Source of the DNA: Metopolophium dirhodum | Taxonomy: Eukaryota; Arthropoda; Insecta; Hemiptera; Aphididae | DNA: 64,000 nucleotides | Direction of reading: 5' to 3' | NCBI RefSeq assembly: GCF_019925205.1 | Contig: NC_083560.1 | Span: 96,934,083 to 96,998,082 of the forward strand | Part shown: one piece after another, positions 51,401 to 61,263 of the stretch | Layout of the letters: each line of letters opens with the position of its first letter | How positions within the stretch are numbered: the first letter of the stretch is position 1 | Translations under genes and position numbers: made by a program | Notes under the pieces: generated by a model | Told to the model about the DNA's origin: nothing | Seen by the model: only the letters and a program-made list of their open reading frames with translations | Database searches by the model: none

Positions 51401-52418
51401 TTTGCCAATATTGTCAGATGACGATCAACCAATGTCAGATGTATCAGATTTACCGTCCGAGTCATCAAACGTAAACGATATAGCTGTGGAAACTTGTAAA
51501 CGTAAAGTAGGATCTGATCTTTGTTTAGATATTTCCGAAAACGAACAAGCCAATCATATACCAAAAATGAGATCCATAGTTTATAACGAAAAAAATAATA
51601 AAAAAAAATCTTTAATAACGGCTGAACAAGAAGAAAAAAATAAAATACTAAAATTATGGGATAATGACTATTCAAACACGGATTCCGATACTAACAGTAG
51701 TTTATCTAGTATATCGACAAATCAAAGCAATTTACAACGGCAATCTTTTAAAAATATCGCAATGCCTGCGATAATCGAAGAAACTAATTTTAACGATATA
51801 CCGGTTAAATGTTTCACCAACTATGATGATTTTCTAAATTTTGTTAAACTTCAAACGGTTGCTCCTCCCGAAACAGAATATCCCCCGGTAAACAATACAT
51901 GGCCGTTCGAGTATAACAATGACGCTTTGACCTGTAATGAAAAAGAACAATTATGTGATTTAACAATGAAAGATTATATAAACGAAACTAGTAAGGAAAT
52001 CACGTCACTAAATCGGCTGGTATCGATTTTTAATGTTATATCTCATAGTTGGGTATATGATGACATTACAGCTTTGTTTATACACACCATTGCGGCTCGA
52101 ATCGCAAGACATTTAAAGTCTCATATGTTACCTGAAGTATTTACTCAAGATCTGGAGAGAATGGTAACAAAATCAAAAAATGAGGTTAAAAAACATTTTG
52201 AATATGATTTAATAAAAAATCATAACAATATAGATTTCTTAACAAGTGATGTTCACCATTTGAATTCTATTTTAACTCAATTACCAGATCATCATTCGTT
52301 TAGAGATTTTAAAAACTATTTACAACTTTTAAAACGCAAATTTCTAAAAATTTTAAAAACAGAACACTATGACACTCTTATGGATTCAAATAGTTCTGCA
52401 GAATCTATATCGGATTGA
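48402..52418 (+). CDS. Large coiled-coil protein with polyproline tract (1338 aa)
   Basis: One uninterrupted frame, the largest in the window. An N-terminal helical part (1-330) is followed by an uninterrupted run of Pro at about residues 368-380. A long coiled coil rich in Glu, Lys, Gln and Leu spans about 405-640. A disordered, Asp/Asn/Ser-rich region with an Asp run near 848-855 follows, and a C-terminal helical domain (about 1160-1325). Polyproline plus coiled coil suggests a scaffold, perhaps for actin or tegument-like functions; baculoviruses have a polyproline actin nucleator (PP78/83) and a coiled-coil desmoplakin-like protein, but I see no WH2 motif and do not claim homology. An intact frame this long argues for recent or continuing selection. 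Confidence 0.85.
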   Translation: MSLLFSTNFVPQTSESSENTYSVIQIRLNPDLDVQTTINFIDTLQLIKDLEISIENINKHVTEFRTNIITVQNRFLDAYQHKKVSTQIQEKLDVSVNITKQIFSAVDFWINIYNDCVIDIYDAIRAYDRVKNDLIKLHHDIETKQNNENYFKLLEFDKKQTLMNRIKKETEKLFEKDQRLHNHVKELVTLVKEFNRGHIPTNKISGNYVNIYAINDVMKSVSGQNIIPLEILIAGMYQYQTDDKLLNSVYGLNIDTRKWNNVKPDTLSDINFQSNNTTTSAEEITKHIITDFNDVKNKLDKFSAIASYANNTCSQLFGNKNNPPLPNTDLHSHQIQEICKLVVNHILDTYMKDKKPTIVEKNSIQKTSPPPPPPPPPPPSIDDRQPNRKIITAKKPSTIKIQTMDKAAVETLKNKIKQLEMEILGLKEKHSREQTEKNDLIRAITVDLDKNEKKYDNSELHMQERNRENLEKFAEELKVKKNEIQKLKDQLSDTRQSLDGCNKNRLEQKQMYSEKIQDLEKQIKELQNTNVTVLQNSENSKIIENLNIELVQTKEKMTNDEMISTQTISQLQLFITQLQQTISELGDKIAKIYERPEFNQHIELIEKLINERDALQEKINNTNESMDLDQLDVNAVAHELSTFDSDMFNNISMSLPPVQHGSRRKNENKISLQKLIEDLMNQHQEYESYTKQIIIMLLNYIETDPNVSKVFEEPLKALYKARVALKKTHTRVIGKLKFLQGKLFEKQKKFKKKNIRKIKKFYLHNSDNSENDEDDADVDIESQQSEILQIENNTDRQQQGSSLQPQHIELSPTLSWPISVENDTNFNIADVAKTWKFNNDSDDDDDDDDIITVNNSNTENAQIAHRQHIESNLPLMPETTLLPISENRFENAISLFLNSDENIDDNINIQTESNNIIPSTMSENEKIEINQNIVPQQEILPKNSDIKKRSGIFIKDTKPYNKDLKKDKKSKDEFLLNKIIFKQSPLDTALLIPTEPSDLNLPILSDDDQPMSDVSDLPSESSNVNDIAVETCKRKVGSDLCLDISENEQANHIPKMRSIVYNEKNNKKKSLITAEQEEKNKILKLWDNDYSNTDSDTNSSLSSISTNQSNLQRQSFKNIAMPAIIEETNFNDIPVKCFTNYDDFLNFVKLQTVAPPETEYPPVNNTWPFEYNNDALTCNEKEQLCDLTMKDYINETSKEITSLNRLVSIFNVISHSWVYDDITALFIHTIAARIARHLKSHMLPEVFTQDLERMVTKSKNEVKKHFEYDLIKNHNNIDFLTSDVHHLNSILTQLPDHHSFRDFKNYLQLLKRKFLKILKTEHYDTLMDSNSSAESISD

Positions 52419-52596
52419 TATTTTTTTATTTCATAGAAAATATCACAACATAGAATACAAAAAATTATATTAATATGTCGATCATATTTTTTTTATAACA
52501 TTGTCCTAAATGTGCAACTATTGCAACTTAATAAAAAAAAACAAAAAACATATTTGAAATAAATATATTTTTTATTTCGTACATAATACTATAATA

Positions 52597-52985
52597 TTAA
52601 TTAAGACGTATCAATTGAACAATGTCTTTATTCGGTACGTTGTACCAAGAATATGTGACAATTACTATTTTCCGATTGTCCATGAACACTGGTCCGGATA
52701 ATAATTCAGCATCACGACTTGAAACAATTTGAACATTTGTAGCATTAAATTGATCTTTGAACTTTTTACGCTCGTATGCACTGGTTGCGTAAAATAATAA
52801 CGCAGGTGATTTACAATATATGTAATTGTATAACTGTTTGAAAAAAAAAAAATGTAAACACAATAAAATAATTAATTAATCATTGTTTTGATTTGGTCAA
52901 AACACACCTTAGGGTTCTGATCGTATAATTTTCGACGACGTACGGCTGCTGTTTCAAACGGTAATCGGTTGACATTTGCAGACAT
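52597..52985 (-). CDS. Small two-exon gene (104 aa)
   Basis: Exon 1 is 52908-52985 (ATG start, 26 codons) and exon 2 is 52597-52833. The 74-base intron starts GTGTGT and ends with a long T run then AACAG; both exons are in phase 0, giving 104 residues. Without splicing, exon 2 has no ATG. The product is basic at the N-terminus and ends in a segment with VIVTYSWYNVPNKDI; it has no membrane segment. I do not recognise the family. It lies tail-to-tail with the large coiled-coil gene. Confidence 0.65.
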
Positions 52986-53354
52986 TATTATTCACGTTTT
53001 TTAATTTAATGCGTTTTTTCAAAACGTATTCAAAAATATCAGAAATTATTTTAAACTACAATTTTTAAAATTTTATGCGAACGTTTGTCAAAAATGCATA
53101 ATGTCCGTAGACATTTTTTGTCTTTAAGCAAATTTATAATGTTCAGATTTTACAACTCGTATTTTTACTTATAGGTGGGGATAGTAAAAAAAAAAATAGG
53201 AGGTGGAATTTTAGTTATTTTTTTTTTATAATAATAATAATAATAATATCATCGTCATATTAAATTCTTTTAACATAATAATTTCAAGTCGTTGGTAAAA
53301 AAAATTATTCCGACACTACGCTTTGTCGTTGTTGTTATTATTATTATTATTATT
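52986..53354. other. AT-rich intergenic region
   Basis: About 370 bases between divergent spliced genes, with A runs near 53189 and ATT/ATA microsatellites. The frame of the following gene is open back to about 53292 without an ATG, and TTTCAAG just before it resembles a splice acceptor, so a further upstream exon cannot be excluded. Confidence 0.35.
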
Positions 53355-53955
53355 ATGACTTTATATTGCGTACTTTTAAACGTAAACACTCGATCTTGTT
53401 TTTCATTTAAACCGCAAGAAGAATTATTTAATTCAAAACGTATTTTTTTATCTAATACTACTCTGTTACCACAGTCTGGGTCATATGATATTGTGTTTTT
53501 ACATGGAACTCAAGCGTTAGAAATTGTAACGCGTTTTGAAAAAAATGTGAGTCGTTGTCGTTTTTTATTTTAATATAAGAAATGAATAATATGTATTGTG
53601 TGTATTATAACGTCATAGTGAGAATATAATTTAAAATAAAATGTCTTTATATAGTAATAATAATAGAATCTAATGTTGTTATATGTAGGAAGAAGAACAA
53701 ACACCTCCAGTTTTTGACGCAGAAAACGTGACAAACACAACGTTTGGTATACAAACGGAAAACGTTTATACAATTTGGAAAGTTCCTATATATAGTTATC
53801 GTAGCGTTGATTATTCTAAAGAGTTTATTACAAAAACACAGGCCAAACACGTTTACGAGTTATTACAAAAATATAAAGTATTGTATTTCACTAATTGCGA
53901 CGATAATTATATAGAAAGTTTTGAAAATGCAATCAACTTCGTTTGGAAACACTAA
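53355..53955 (+). CDS. Two-exon gene for a small membrane-anchored protein (152 aa)
   Basis: Exons 53355-53546 and 53689-53955 are joined by a 142-base intron with a consensus GTGAGT donor and a TGTAG acceptor; both are phase 0 and total 153 codons. The N-terminus is a hydrophobic anchor (MTLYCVLLNV), then an ectodomain with few Cys. A short N-terminal anchor with a soluble body resembles PIF proteins such as PIF-4, but I see no signature. ATG 53355 lies at the end of an ATT microsatellite coding for an extended hydrophobic stretch; the real start could be upstream in another exon. The 3' end overlaps the following gene by 29 bases. Confidence 0.6.
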
Positions 53956-54253
53956 GCTGGGTGCTAAATTAATACCAACTGCTTGTGAAAAAGCATGGAA
54001 ACCTTTAAGATTCACCATGAGTTTGATTTTAATATTATGCATAATGACCAGCGTTATAATAATAAGTTGTTATTTGTACAATTATTATAAAGTAATTACA
54101 CAAGGTGACGAAAAAGGTATGGCCGCAAAATCTAAATTATTGTACTTAGGCTATTATAGTAGTATGACAACAAGTTTGCTAACAGTGGCCGCAATGTTCT
54201 ACGCCATACCAAATGTCAATAAAATTATATCATGCCCGGCCATAAATGAATAA
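53927..54253 (+). CDS. Small protein with two membrane segments (108 aa)
   Basis: ATG 53927 lies inside the last codons of the previous gene in another frame. Hydrophobic segments occur at about residues 33-53 and 77-95, separated by a Lys-containing loop. Probably an envelope or nuclear membrane protein. The overlap with the upstream gene is a compact virus-like arrangement. Confidence 0.6.
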   Translation: MQSTSFGNTKLGAKLIPTACEKAWKPLRFTMSLILILCIMTSVIIISCYLYNYYKVITQGDEKGMAAKSKLLYLGYYSSMTTSLLTVAAMFYAIPNVNKIISCPAINE

Positions 54254-54286
54254 ATTTTTACTTATTTTTTTTTTTGTCGTTTTAAG

Positions 54287-54294
54287 TATAAAAA
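54287..54294 (+). promoter_or_regulatory. TATA box and TAAG element upstream of LEF-4
   Basis: TTTAAGTATAAAAAG combines a TAAG tetranucleotide and a TATAAAAA box about 150 bases before the LEF-4 start. Both motifs are short; function is inferred. Confidence 0.35.
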
Positions 54295-54437
54295 GATCGA
54301 CAAGAGACAGCATATGCACAGTAAACAATTTGACATAGGACAATCATTAATTTTTTTTTTCACGACATCGGTCGTTTACAATATTGTAGATTTACTTTTT
54401 TCCACTACAGTCGTTGTCGTAGCCACAATTACACAAT

Positions 54438-55844
54438 ATGGACGGCGAAACAATAACGCAAAATCAACGACGCGTATTACGTTCTGAATACGAACGCGAG
54501 AGTACGTTGCGTTTACCCATACACAAAGACTTGTTTAAAAAAGTACACGCTTTGTTTCAAGATTCAGTCAGTGCAGAACCAATAAACAACAGTGATACGG
54601 TTTCACAGTGTGTTTGTGTCGCAGAAATGCCAGACGTTTTTTGTAAACAATGTGAAACTTTACACGATAAAAGTTATGTTTTTCGAGAAACTGTAATATT
54701 AATTTTTGACGACGGATCACGGTTGGCGTCTAGAGTGTATCAAACAAAAAAAATCGAAACTCGTGATCACGTAGCTGTATTGTTTGACGGTAGATTTTTT
54801 CCAATTTTACGAACTCAAGCCATAGAGACATTGTTACCGTTACCAAAATCGATGAAAAATTTGGGAAAAATTGTAAAAAGTATTTATCGAATAATACTCA
54901 CGCCAATATCGTCGTCCGATGAAACAACGTCAGAGTATAAAACACGATTGTCGTACAACAAAGAAATCGATGAAAATGGAATTTTCTATAACATTGCGTG
55001 CGAAACGGAATACAATGTAGATACAGAATACGACATGTTAGTAAAATTGGAAAATGAAATGCTTAAAGAATTTTTAAAATTTTTTAAATATATAAAATGT
55101 CCGATGGACAATCAAAATTTAAACGACTTGTTTGCATGTGTTGTGCCAAAAGTTCAGATATGGTCATGCTTTGATCCTATAAAATCTTATAAATGGGCGT
55201 ACAAGTGGAATGGAGTAAAAGCAAAAATGATGATTCAAAACGATATGGCTTTTGTGTGGCCAGACGCCGACGCTGTTCATACAAAACCATATATCGGTAA
55301 CGGTTTAAAATTATTAGATTCTATCAATTTTCAAGTAGAATTAATGTCAATGTGTATTGTATTGGTACAAGCGATATGTGTGTCGTTTTTTGATAAATTA
55401 TACGTCATCGAACCGTCTACGAGTGTAAAATTTTTAGATCATTTGAGACCGTTGTTGACGGACGCATGTGCCGTGCAAAGTCTTGACAATTCTACTTATT
55501 TACCAATATGTGTGCAAAAATTTTACGATTCACCTAGACCTGACGATTACGATAAGTCTCTTTACGATGGTTTTATATTAACGCAAGACACCATGTTGAT
55601 TAAATGGAAACAACCCACAATCGATGCAAAATATTTAGGAGCAAGAAAATTTATGGTCGGTAACGGAACAAAATTGATAACTATAATTGTAGATGCCAGT
55701 GAACGTGCAGAAGAAAAATGTGAAGTGGATTGTATATATGAACTTTCGCCTAAACTATCAATTTTACGAAAACGTACAGATCGATTATTGTGTAGTACTT
55801 ATAGAGAATACGAAATTTTTGTCAAAAGTCTAGAACTCATGTGA
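54438..55844 (+). CDS. lef-4: LEF-4, RNA polymerase subunit and mRNA capping enzyme
   Basis: 468 residues. LEF-4 is a subunit of the baculovirus/nudivirus RNA polymerase, with RNA 5'-triphosphatase and guanylyltransferase activity for late transcripts. The guanylyltransferase motif I appears as YKWNG at residues 255-259, with the nucleophile Lys256, close to the position in baculoviruses. Motif IV-like YDGFILT (376-382) and motif V IKWKQPT (388-394) follow. Length fits the family (about 450-490). Motif I has Asn where the common form KxDG has Asp. N-terminal Glu-containing strands suit the triphosphatase half. The frame is intact. Confidence 0.92.
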   Translation: MDGETITQNQRRVLRSEYERESTLRLPIHKDLFKKVHALFQDSVSAEPINNSDTVSQCVCVAEMPDVFCKQCETLHDKSYVFRETVILIFDDGSRLASRVYQTKKIETRDHVAVLFDGRFFPILRTQAIETLLPLPKSMKNLGKIVKSIYRIILTPISSSDETTSEYKTRLSYNKEIDENGIFYNIACETEYNVDTEYDMLVKLENEMLKEFLKFFKYIKCPMDNQNLNDLFACVVPKVQIWSCFDPIKSYKWAYKWNGVKAKMMIQNDMAFVWPDADAVHTKPYIGNGLKLLDSINFQVELMSMCIVLVQAICVSFFDKLYVIEPSTSVKFLDHLRPLLTDACAVQSLDNSTYLPICVQKFYDSPRPDDYDKSLYDGFILTQDTMLIKWKQPTIDAKYLGARKFMVGNGTKLITIIVDASERAEEKCEVDCIYELSPKLSILRKRTDRLLCSTYREYEIFVKSLELM

Positions 55845-56165
55845 CTATATGAAATGATAAAATGTATTTGTAAAATAAAAGAAAACAATTGTTTGTAAAA
55901 AATTATTAGTATTTATTTGAATAGAAAAAAAAACGTTTCGTTTATTATTATTACATTATTTATTATATTTTTTTTTTCAGGTAATGTTTGTCATTTGTAA
56001 TTTTAGACTATATTATACGCATTACGTTGCATTTTGTTCTGCACAATGATATTATTTTATATTATGTTAAAGATATAAAATTAAACATTGTCAATAAACA
56101 CTATTAATAATAAAAAAAAAAATATATTATAAAAACGTATGTGTTTTAATTGATTCCAATCAGAC
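55845..56165. other. AT-rich convergent intergenic region
   Basis: 320 bases with AATAAA-type signals and no visible gene. Confidence 0.4.
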
Positions 56166-56819
56166 TTATATTATAGACTTATCGTAAAAATATAAAAAGT
56201 CTTGTTCGGGTACATTTATTATACGGTTATCCAAGATAAGTTCACCAAAATCATTACGCATTATTATCGAACGTTTAGATTTATCCATCACAAACCAATT
56301 ACGTTTGTCTGATGCAAAAAACTTAGACACTCTAAAATATAATTCGTTAGTGATATTTATATGATATTCAGGTTTCAGATAAGCCGATTGTATAGTAAAA
56401 TATTTTAACATTATAGCCATTTCAAAATCTGTTAAATTCTCGTTAATTGTTAAAACTATTTTTTCAGTTATGTCAAAATTAAATTTTTCTAATTTTATTA
56501 TTTCTGTTTCTTTGCCGTTTTCCGCACATTTGTCTACGACCATTATAGACTTGTGAGAATAAGTGTCTCGTGTTCTACACCGAGAAGCGTCCAAACTATA
56601 TATGTTTATTTTTGCACAAGGCGTAATGGGGTTTAAACTAAATCCAGATTCGTTTGGCGTACAAACAGTCATTACGTCTATACCGAATATATCGCCAACT
56701 ATAAATTTGTCGGCACGATTGAATACCGATATGGGTTTATTATAGTTTTTAAAAACATTACAATCCATGAAAACGCTCTCGTCAAAAAACGAAGAACACG
56801 TCGGTGTGGCGTTAATCAT
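56166..56819 (-). CDS. Uncharacterised 217-residue protein
   Basis: An intact ATG-started frame on the minus strand. Seven Cys are scattered in the first half (no zinc pattern); the second half is rich in Ile, Asn and Phe. No membrane segment. By position, tail-to-tail with LEF-4, and by composition it belongs to the virus-like set. I cannot assign a family. Confidence 0.7.
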   Translation of the reverse strand: MINATPTCSSFFDESVFMDCNVFKNYNKPISVFNRADKFIVGDIFGIDVMTVCTPNESGFSLNPITPCAKINIYSLDASRCRTRDTYSHKSIMVVDKCAENGKETEIIKLEKFNFDITEKIVLTINENLTDFEMAIMLKYFTIQSAYLKPEYHINITNELYFRVSKFFASDKRNWFVMDKSKRSIIMRNDFGELILDNRIINVPEQDFLYFYDKSII

Positions 56820-59739
56820 TTTTTTTTATAAAAAAAATACAATTGACAAAAATTTTCGTTTTGTATTGATTACACTATATTATTATTATTATTAATATAT
56901 GGACGCTGGGGTTTGTGTTCAGAAATAAAAAAAATATTATACATTATTATATAAAAATATATTTTTAAACAATATGTAATATTGTTTACAATATTACGTT
57001 ACATTATTACAAAATTTTTACATAAAAAGAAATAAAATGAAGTATTATTTCTACGTATTACATTAAATAAAAATGAAAATGCTATTAATAGAAATAAAAA
57101 ATTTTTACATGCTTGTTTATATTTGTGTCGTGAAAATAAAATAATAAAAATGTATTACCATCAAATAAAAATGCAACATGTTATTAATATAAATATAAAA
57201 AAAAAATTATTTAATTATAATACAAAAAAAAATATTTATACAGCCATAATATATTTGGGTTGTGGAAAAAAAAAAATCATTTAAATAAAGTGTTTGAATA
57301 CTTCACAACGATTTAAATAAAAGATGTATTTCACCGTACACCATAGATAAAAAATTGTTACATGCTTGTTTATATTTGTGTCGTGAAAATAAAATAATAA
57401 AAATGTATTACCATCAAATAAAAATGCAACATGTTATTAATATAAATATAAAAAAAAAATTATTTAATTATAATACAAAAAAAAATATTTATACAGCCAT
57501 AATATATTTGGGTTGTGGAAAAAAAAAAATCATTTAAAAAAAGTGTTTGAATACTTCACAACGATTTAAATAAAAGATGTATTTCACCGTACACCATAGA
57601 TAAAAAATTATTGTTGATATAGTTTTAGTTATGTTTAATACGTAAAAAAAATTAATAAAAATATATATAAAAGTATAAAAACATAGAAAAAATTTGTAAA
57701 TTAATCGCATCTGTATTTTAATCCCATAAATAAAATAAGACTGTAAAAATGATAAAACATTTACTGGATATTACTGACATTACTACTATATCGAGTGAAA
57801 TTTATTTTTGTGAATTACTCAATATAAATTATTAAAAAAAAGTATTTAAATGTTTATTAATTAAGTAAAAATTAAAACCTGAATATTCTAAAAACTTTAA
57901 TGTATAATTATTAGAATAATTTTATCAAAAAAAAACTAATATATTCAATTGACGGTACAGATTACTAAAGATATTTATCTATTATTACGGGTTAGTATTG
58001 AAAATGTTCATTAATTAAGGATAAGAACTGAATACACTAAAATCTTAAAGTAGTAAAACTTTGATGTATAATTATTATATTATCAAAAAAAAAAACAAGT
58101 ATATTCAATTTATTTATCAAAAAAATGAAAACGCAACGTATCAAGATATACTTTTTGATAAAAAGAAAAACCAAATATTTAATTTACTACTAACGAGCGG
58201 CAATCACTACGAAACAATTTCGGTGTTAAAATTCTCAATATACAAAACAAGACAAAACATGTAATTAATGTTAAAGATTGTAATATTCTAATATTGATTT
58301 TATTGAAATACAAAGTACATAATAATGCAAATAAAACGAGTTGTATGTAAAAGAAAAACAATTAAGAACAATTAAATGTATGTATTAGATCGAGAACGAC
58401 TTGCGTTAATAGAAATAGATAATATTCAAAAGACAAGAAAAAAAATATAAACAGTAAAAAGATCTACTATACGTTTTTGGGTATTGATATGGGATTAAAA
58501 TACAATATTATAAAATAAATAAAACTTGTTAGTATATTAATAATAGATTTCATTTGAGTTACTTTCAAAAACTTAATATGTATACAAATATGCGATCTAT
58601 ATTTGAAAAAAGATTGTAAAAAAATTTTATAAACATATATACTAAATATATCATAATATAATTGAAGTCAACAATATTAATGATATTATAATACGTTGCG
58701 TTCAAAACATATTATGTTAAATTCAAAAAGGTTTTAAACATATTACATAATATTGATTACAGTCCAGTTTAAAATATTAAAAAACATGAATTAAATAGAA
58801 CTAAACTATCCATTTTGTATCGATTATGTATTAATACAGTAAACGCGTATAGTGAAACTATATAATATAATATCTTTGCAAAATTGGGGATAATATTAAA
58901 ATTTTTTACTGTTATTATTATTATTATTATTCATAGTTTTTTTTTTAGAAAATTACAATACGTTAATATATATAATATAAATTTTTCAAAATAAAAAAAA
59001 TTAGTAAACAAACGTATTAAAGATATGGATGTCGAATAATACTATTATATAATATAAATAAATTATCAAAAACTTGTTTAAAAATTTTTACAATTTAAAT
59101 TAAACATATTGAAGAATATGGTTTATTGTATGTTATATTTGTTATTATATGTTTAAATGTTTAAAAAATGAATTAAAAAAATATTGAATTAAACCATTTT
59201 ACCCGATTTCGTACAGTGTTTTACAAAAACTTTAATAAAAATTGAATATGTTTGGACACTGAAACAAAAAAATATGTACATTATAAATCATTGTTTTGCT
59301 CAGAATTTAAAATAACACTCACCGATAAATACTTAGTACTTTAGTAGTCTTTTAATTTTTTTGAATTCGCTGTCTTTCATGCACATCATCATCATCATTC
59401 TAATCAAATTGTACATTTTCAGTTAATCATTCATTGACAATGTAGATTTATAAAAACAAGACAATGCAAAATAAAATATAAATAAAACACAAACTTTTGC
59501 TTTTTTTTTCGAAAAATAAAAACTCAAATATTTACATTTAATTAAGTTTAATGTAAATATTTTAGAAAATATCCATTGTAACAACGCTTGGATGTTCGAT
59601 TGTATAACTGTGACTTACACTTACTTACTTACAGTATTTATAGTCTATTACTCAACAGATGTTACAATTACAATTTAAAAAAAGTGGTGGTGGTGGTGAT
59701 AGTTGTTGTTGTATAATATTTACAAACAAACGGTTTATT
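56820..59739. other. 2.9-kb AT-rich region without a convincing gene
   Basis: Both strands have frequent stops. A frame of 67 codons near 58061-58264 has low complexity and I do not believe it. A ~253-bp tandem duplication lies at 57100-57607. The rest is A/T-rich with short microsatellites (ATT near 58915-58932, CAT near 59386-59398). It could be host DNA between viral segments, or decayed viral sequence. Confidence 0.5.
57100..57607. repeat. Tandem duplication of ~253 bp
   Basis: Two direct copies with the start CATGCTTGTTTATATTTGTG at 57109 and 57362. They differ in only a few bases (for example TAAATAAAG against TAAAAAAAG). No coding capacity that I trust. Confidence 0.9.
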
Positions 59740-61245
59740 TCATTTTTGTAACGTTTTATCACATACATATTGATTTAATTCAGTATTAAACGAAAACGTT
59801 ACATCGGTCTTATTTATTTTCAATACTCGATATAATTGTTCGTCTGCCAAGTCTTCAAAAGACGCTATAATCGGAATATTGTCAAGATTCATTACATATG
59901 CCGATCCTTCTTCGTGTTTGTAAATCGATATAATATTTGAATAAATCAACGGAAACGTTATATTGTAATCAATTTGTCGTACTTCGGTTTGACCGTATAA
60001 ATCGTATTCTATATGTATACTTTTTTTATTTTTTCTTTCAATAGTCAACGTTGACCGGTTTGGCAGAACGTATTCCAAATCGACGTCTTTGCTTTTATTC
60101 ACAATATCTATGCGTAAAATTATTTTATTTGTTTCGCTATTCATTACTATGTACTCTGTAACAGTATAATTTCCAAATTCTGCAATTTCATAAGTTTGAT
60201 ACATAAATCCTAAATTTTTGTAATGCATCACGAAAGAATTTGCAGATACGGGTAAATTTCCCACTAAACTTTCGTTTTGTTTGACTTGGGCCGTAGGTGC
60301 GTTGGGAACAGACGTTTCGCCAAACAAACCTATTAAGCCGGGCATTGGATATTTAAGTTGTTCCTCGACAGATTCTTTTGTGTGTACAACACGATATTGT
60401 ACCCAAAATCGAGCTAAATACCGCGTGTTGGCGTTTGATTGACAATAAGCCAAATGCGATGCTTGTGCTCGTACGTTAAATTGTCTGTCTGACGTAAAAA
60501 ACCGTATATACCGGGAAAACGGCCGAACACGGATGCCAAACGGAGCGTCTGGTTCTATAAATGATTTATTTGTAGTTTTACACCCAAAAAGCCCAATATT
60601 GCCCAGAGGTATAGTGGGATGTAGTAATATTTTATTGACAATCGGCCAAACATCTTTTAATGTTTGTTTATCGCGTAATGAATTATCCATGTAATAATAA
60701 TAAAGAGTTTTTTCAGAAATAGTTTCTAAAAGCGTGCAATACGTTGGAATTGGTGGTTTGTAACTGATCCAAGAACCGTCTATATGCAATCCGGAATCGT
60801 TAACTTTATACGTAATCGTAGCTAAAACGTTTTTACGAGCATTTATGTATTGTTTATTTTGAACAGCCGTGTCCAAAGAGTTGAGAAAATAAGATGCTAA
60901 TAACCACGGTCCGAGTAGTTGTGCCGAATGGTACGAATGACGATTTGTGTTAAAAACGTGCGCTGGGTCCGGTATTATTTTCATTATTATTTCTGATATC
61001 TTTTCACGATTAATCGAATCTCTGAGCAATAAATATTGTGCCAAAAACGAGGCCATCAATACAAAACTATATAGATTTTTACCCCAAGGTTGTTTTTCAA
61101 ATTTTGCTGGACTTTTAACGTCAAAAACCGTTAAAACTCTGCTAATAAAATCATCAACGTACGCTTTTATTGTCGAAACTTCAGACTCGTATTCTGAGAT
61201 ATTTTTTAATTTTTGAGTATGTAAAAATCTCACGGCTTCCAACAT
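59740..61245 (-). CDS. odv-e66: ODV-E66-type polysaccharide lyase, main part
   Basis: 501 residues that correspond to the soluble body of ODV-E66, a baculovirus/nudivirus envelope protein of the polysaccharide lyase 8 fold with chondroitinase activity in AcMNPV. An alpha-helical part (about 1-270; NRHSYHSAQLLGPW near 100-113 and DGSWISYKPP near 155) is followed by a beta-rich part (from about 290; YPMPGLIGLFG near 303-313). It lacks the usual N-terminal membrane anchor. The anchor is encoded by the upstream frame, which ends in TGA; only six in-frame codons separate that stop from this ATG. The two read together would have the ~700 residues normal for the family. Identification is by layout and partial motifs, so moderately sure. 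Confidence 0.75.
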   Translation of the reverse strand: MLEAVRFLHTQKLKNISEYESEVSTIKAYVDDFISRVLTVFDVKSPAKFEKQPWGKNLYSFVLMASFLAQYLLLRDSINREKISEIIMKIIPDPAHVFNTNRHSYHSAQLLGPWLLASYFLNSLDTAVQNKQYINARKNVLATITYKVNDSGLHIDGSWISYKPPIPTYCTLLETISEKTLYYYYMDNSLRDKQTLKDVWPIVNKILLHPTIPLGNIGLFGCKTTNKSFIEPDAPFGIRVRPFSRYIRFFTSDRQFNVRAQASHLAYCQSNANTRYLARFWVQYRVVHTKESVEEQLKYPMPGLIGLFGETSVPNAPTAQVKQNESLVGNLPVSANSFVMHYKNLGFMYQTYEIAEFGNYTVTEYIVMNSETNKIILRIDIVNKSKDVDLEYVLPNRSTLTIERKNKKSIHIEYDLYGQTEVRQIDYNITFPLIYSNIISIYKHEEGSAYVMNLDNIPIIASFEDLADEQLYRVLKINKTDVTFSFNTELNQYVCDKTLQK

Positions 61246-61263
61246 GACCGTACATATATTAGA

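Noticed and set aside
58061..58264. 67-codon Lys/Asn/Tyr-rich frame
   Set aside because: Low complexity in very AT-rich DNA, no promoter, no motif.
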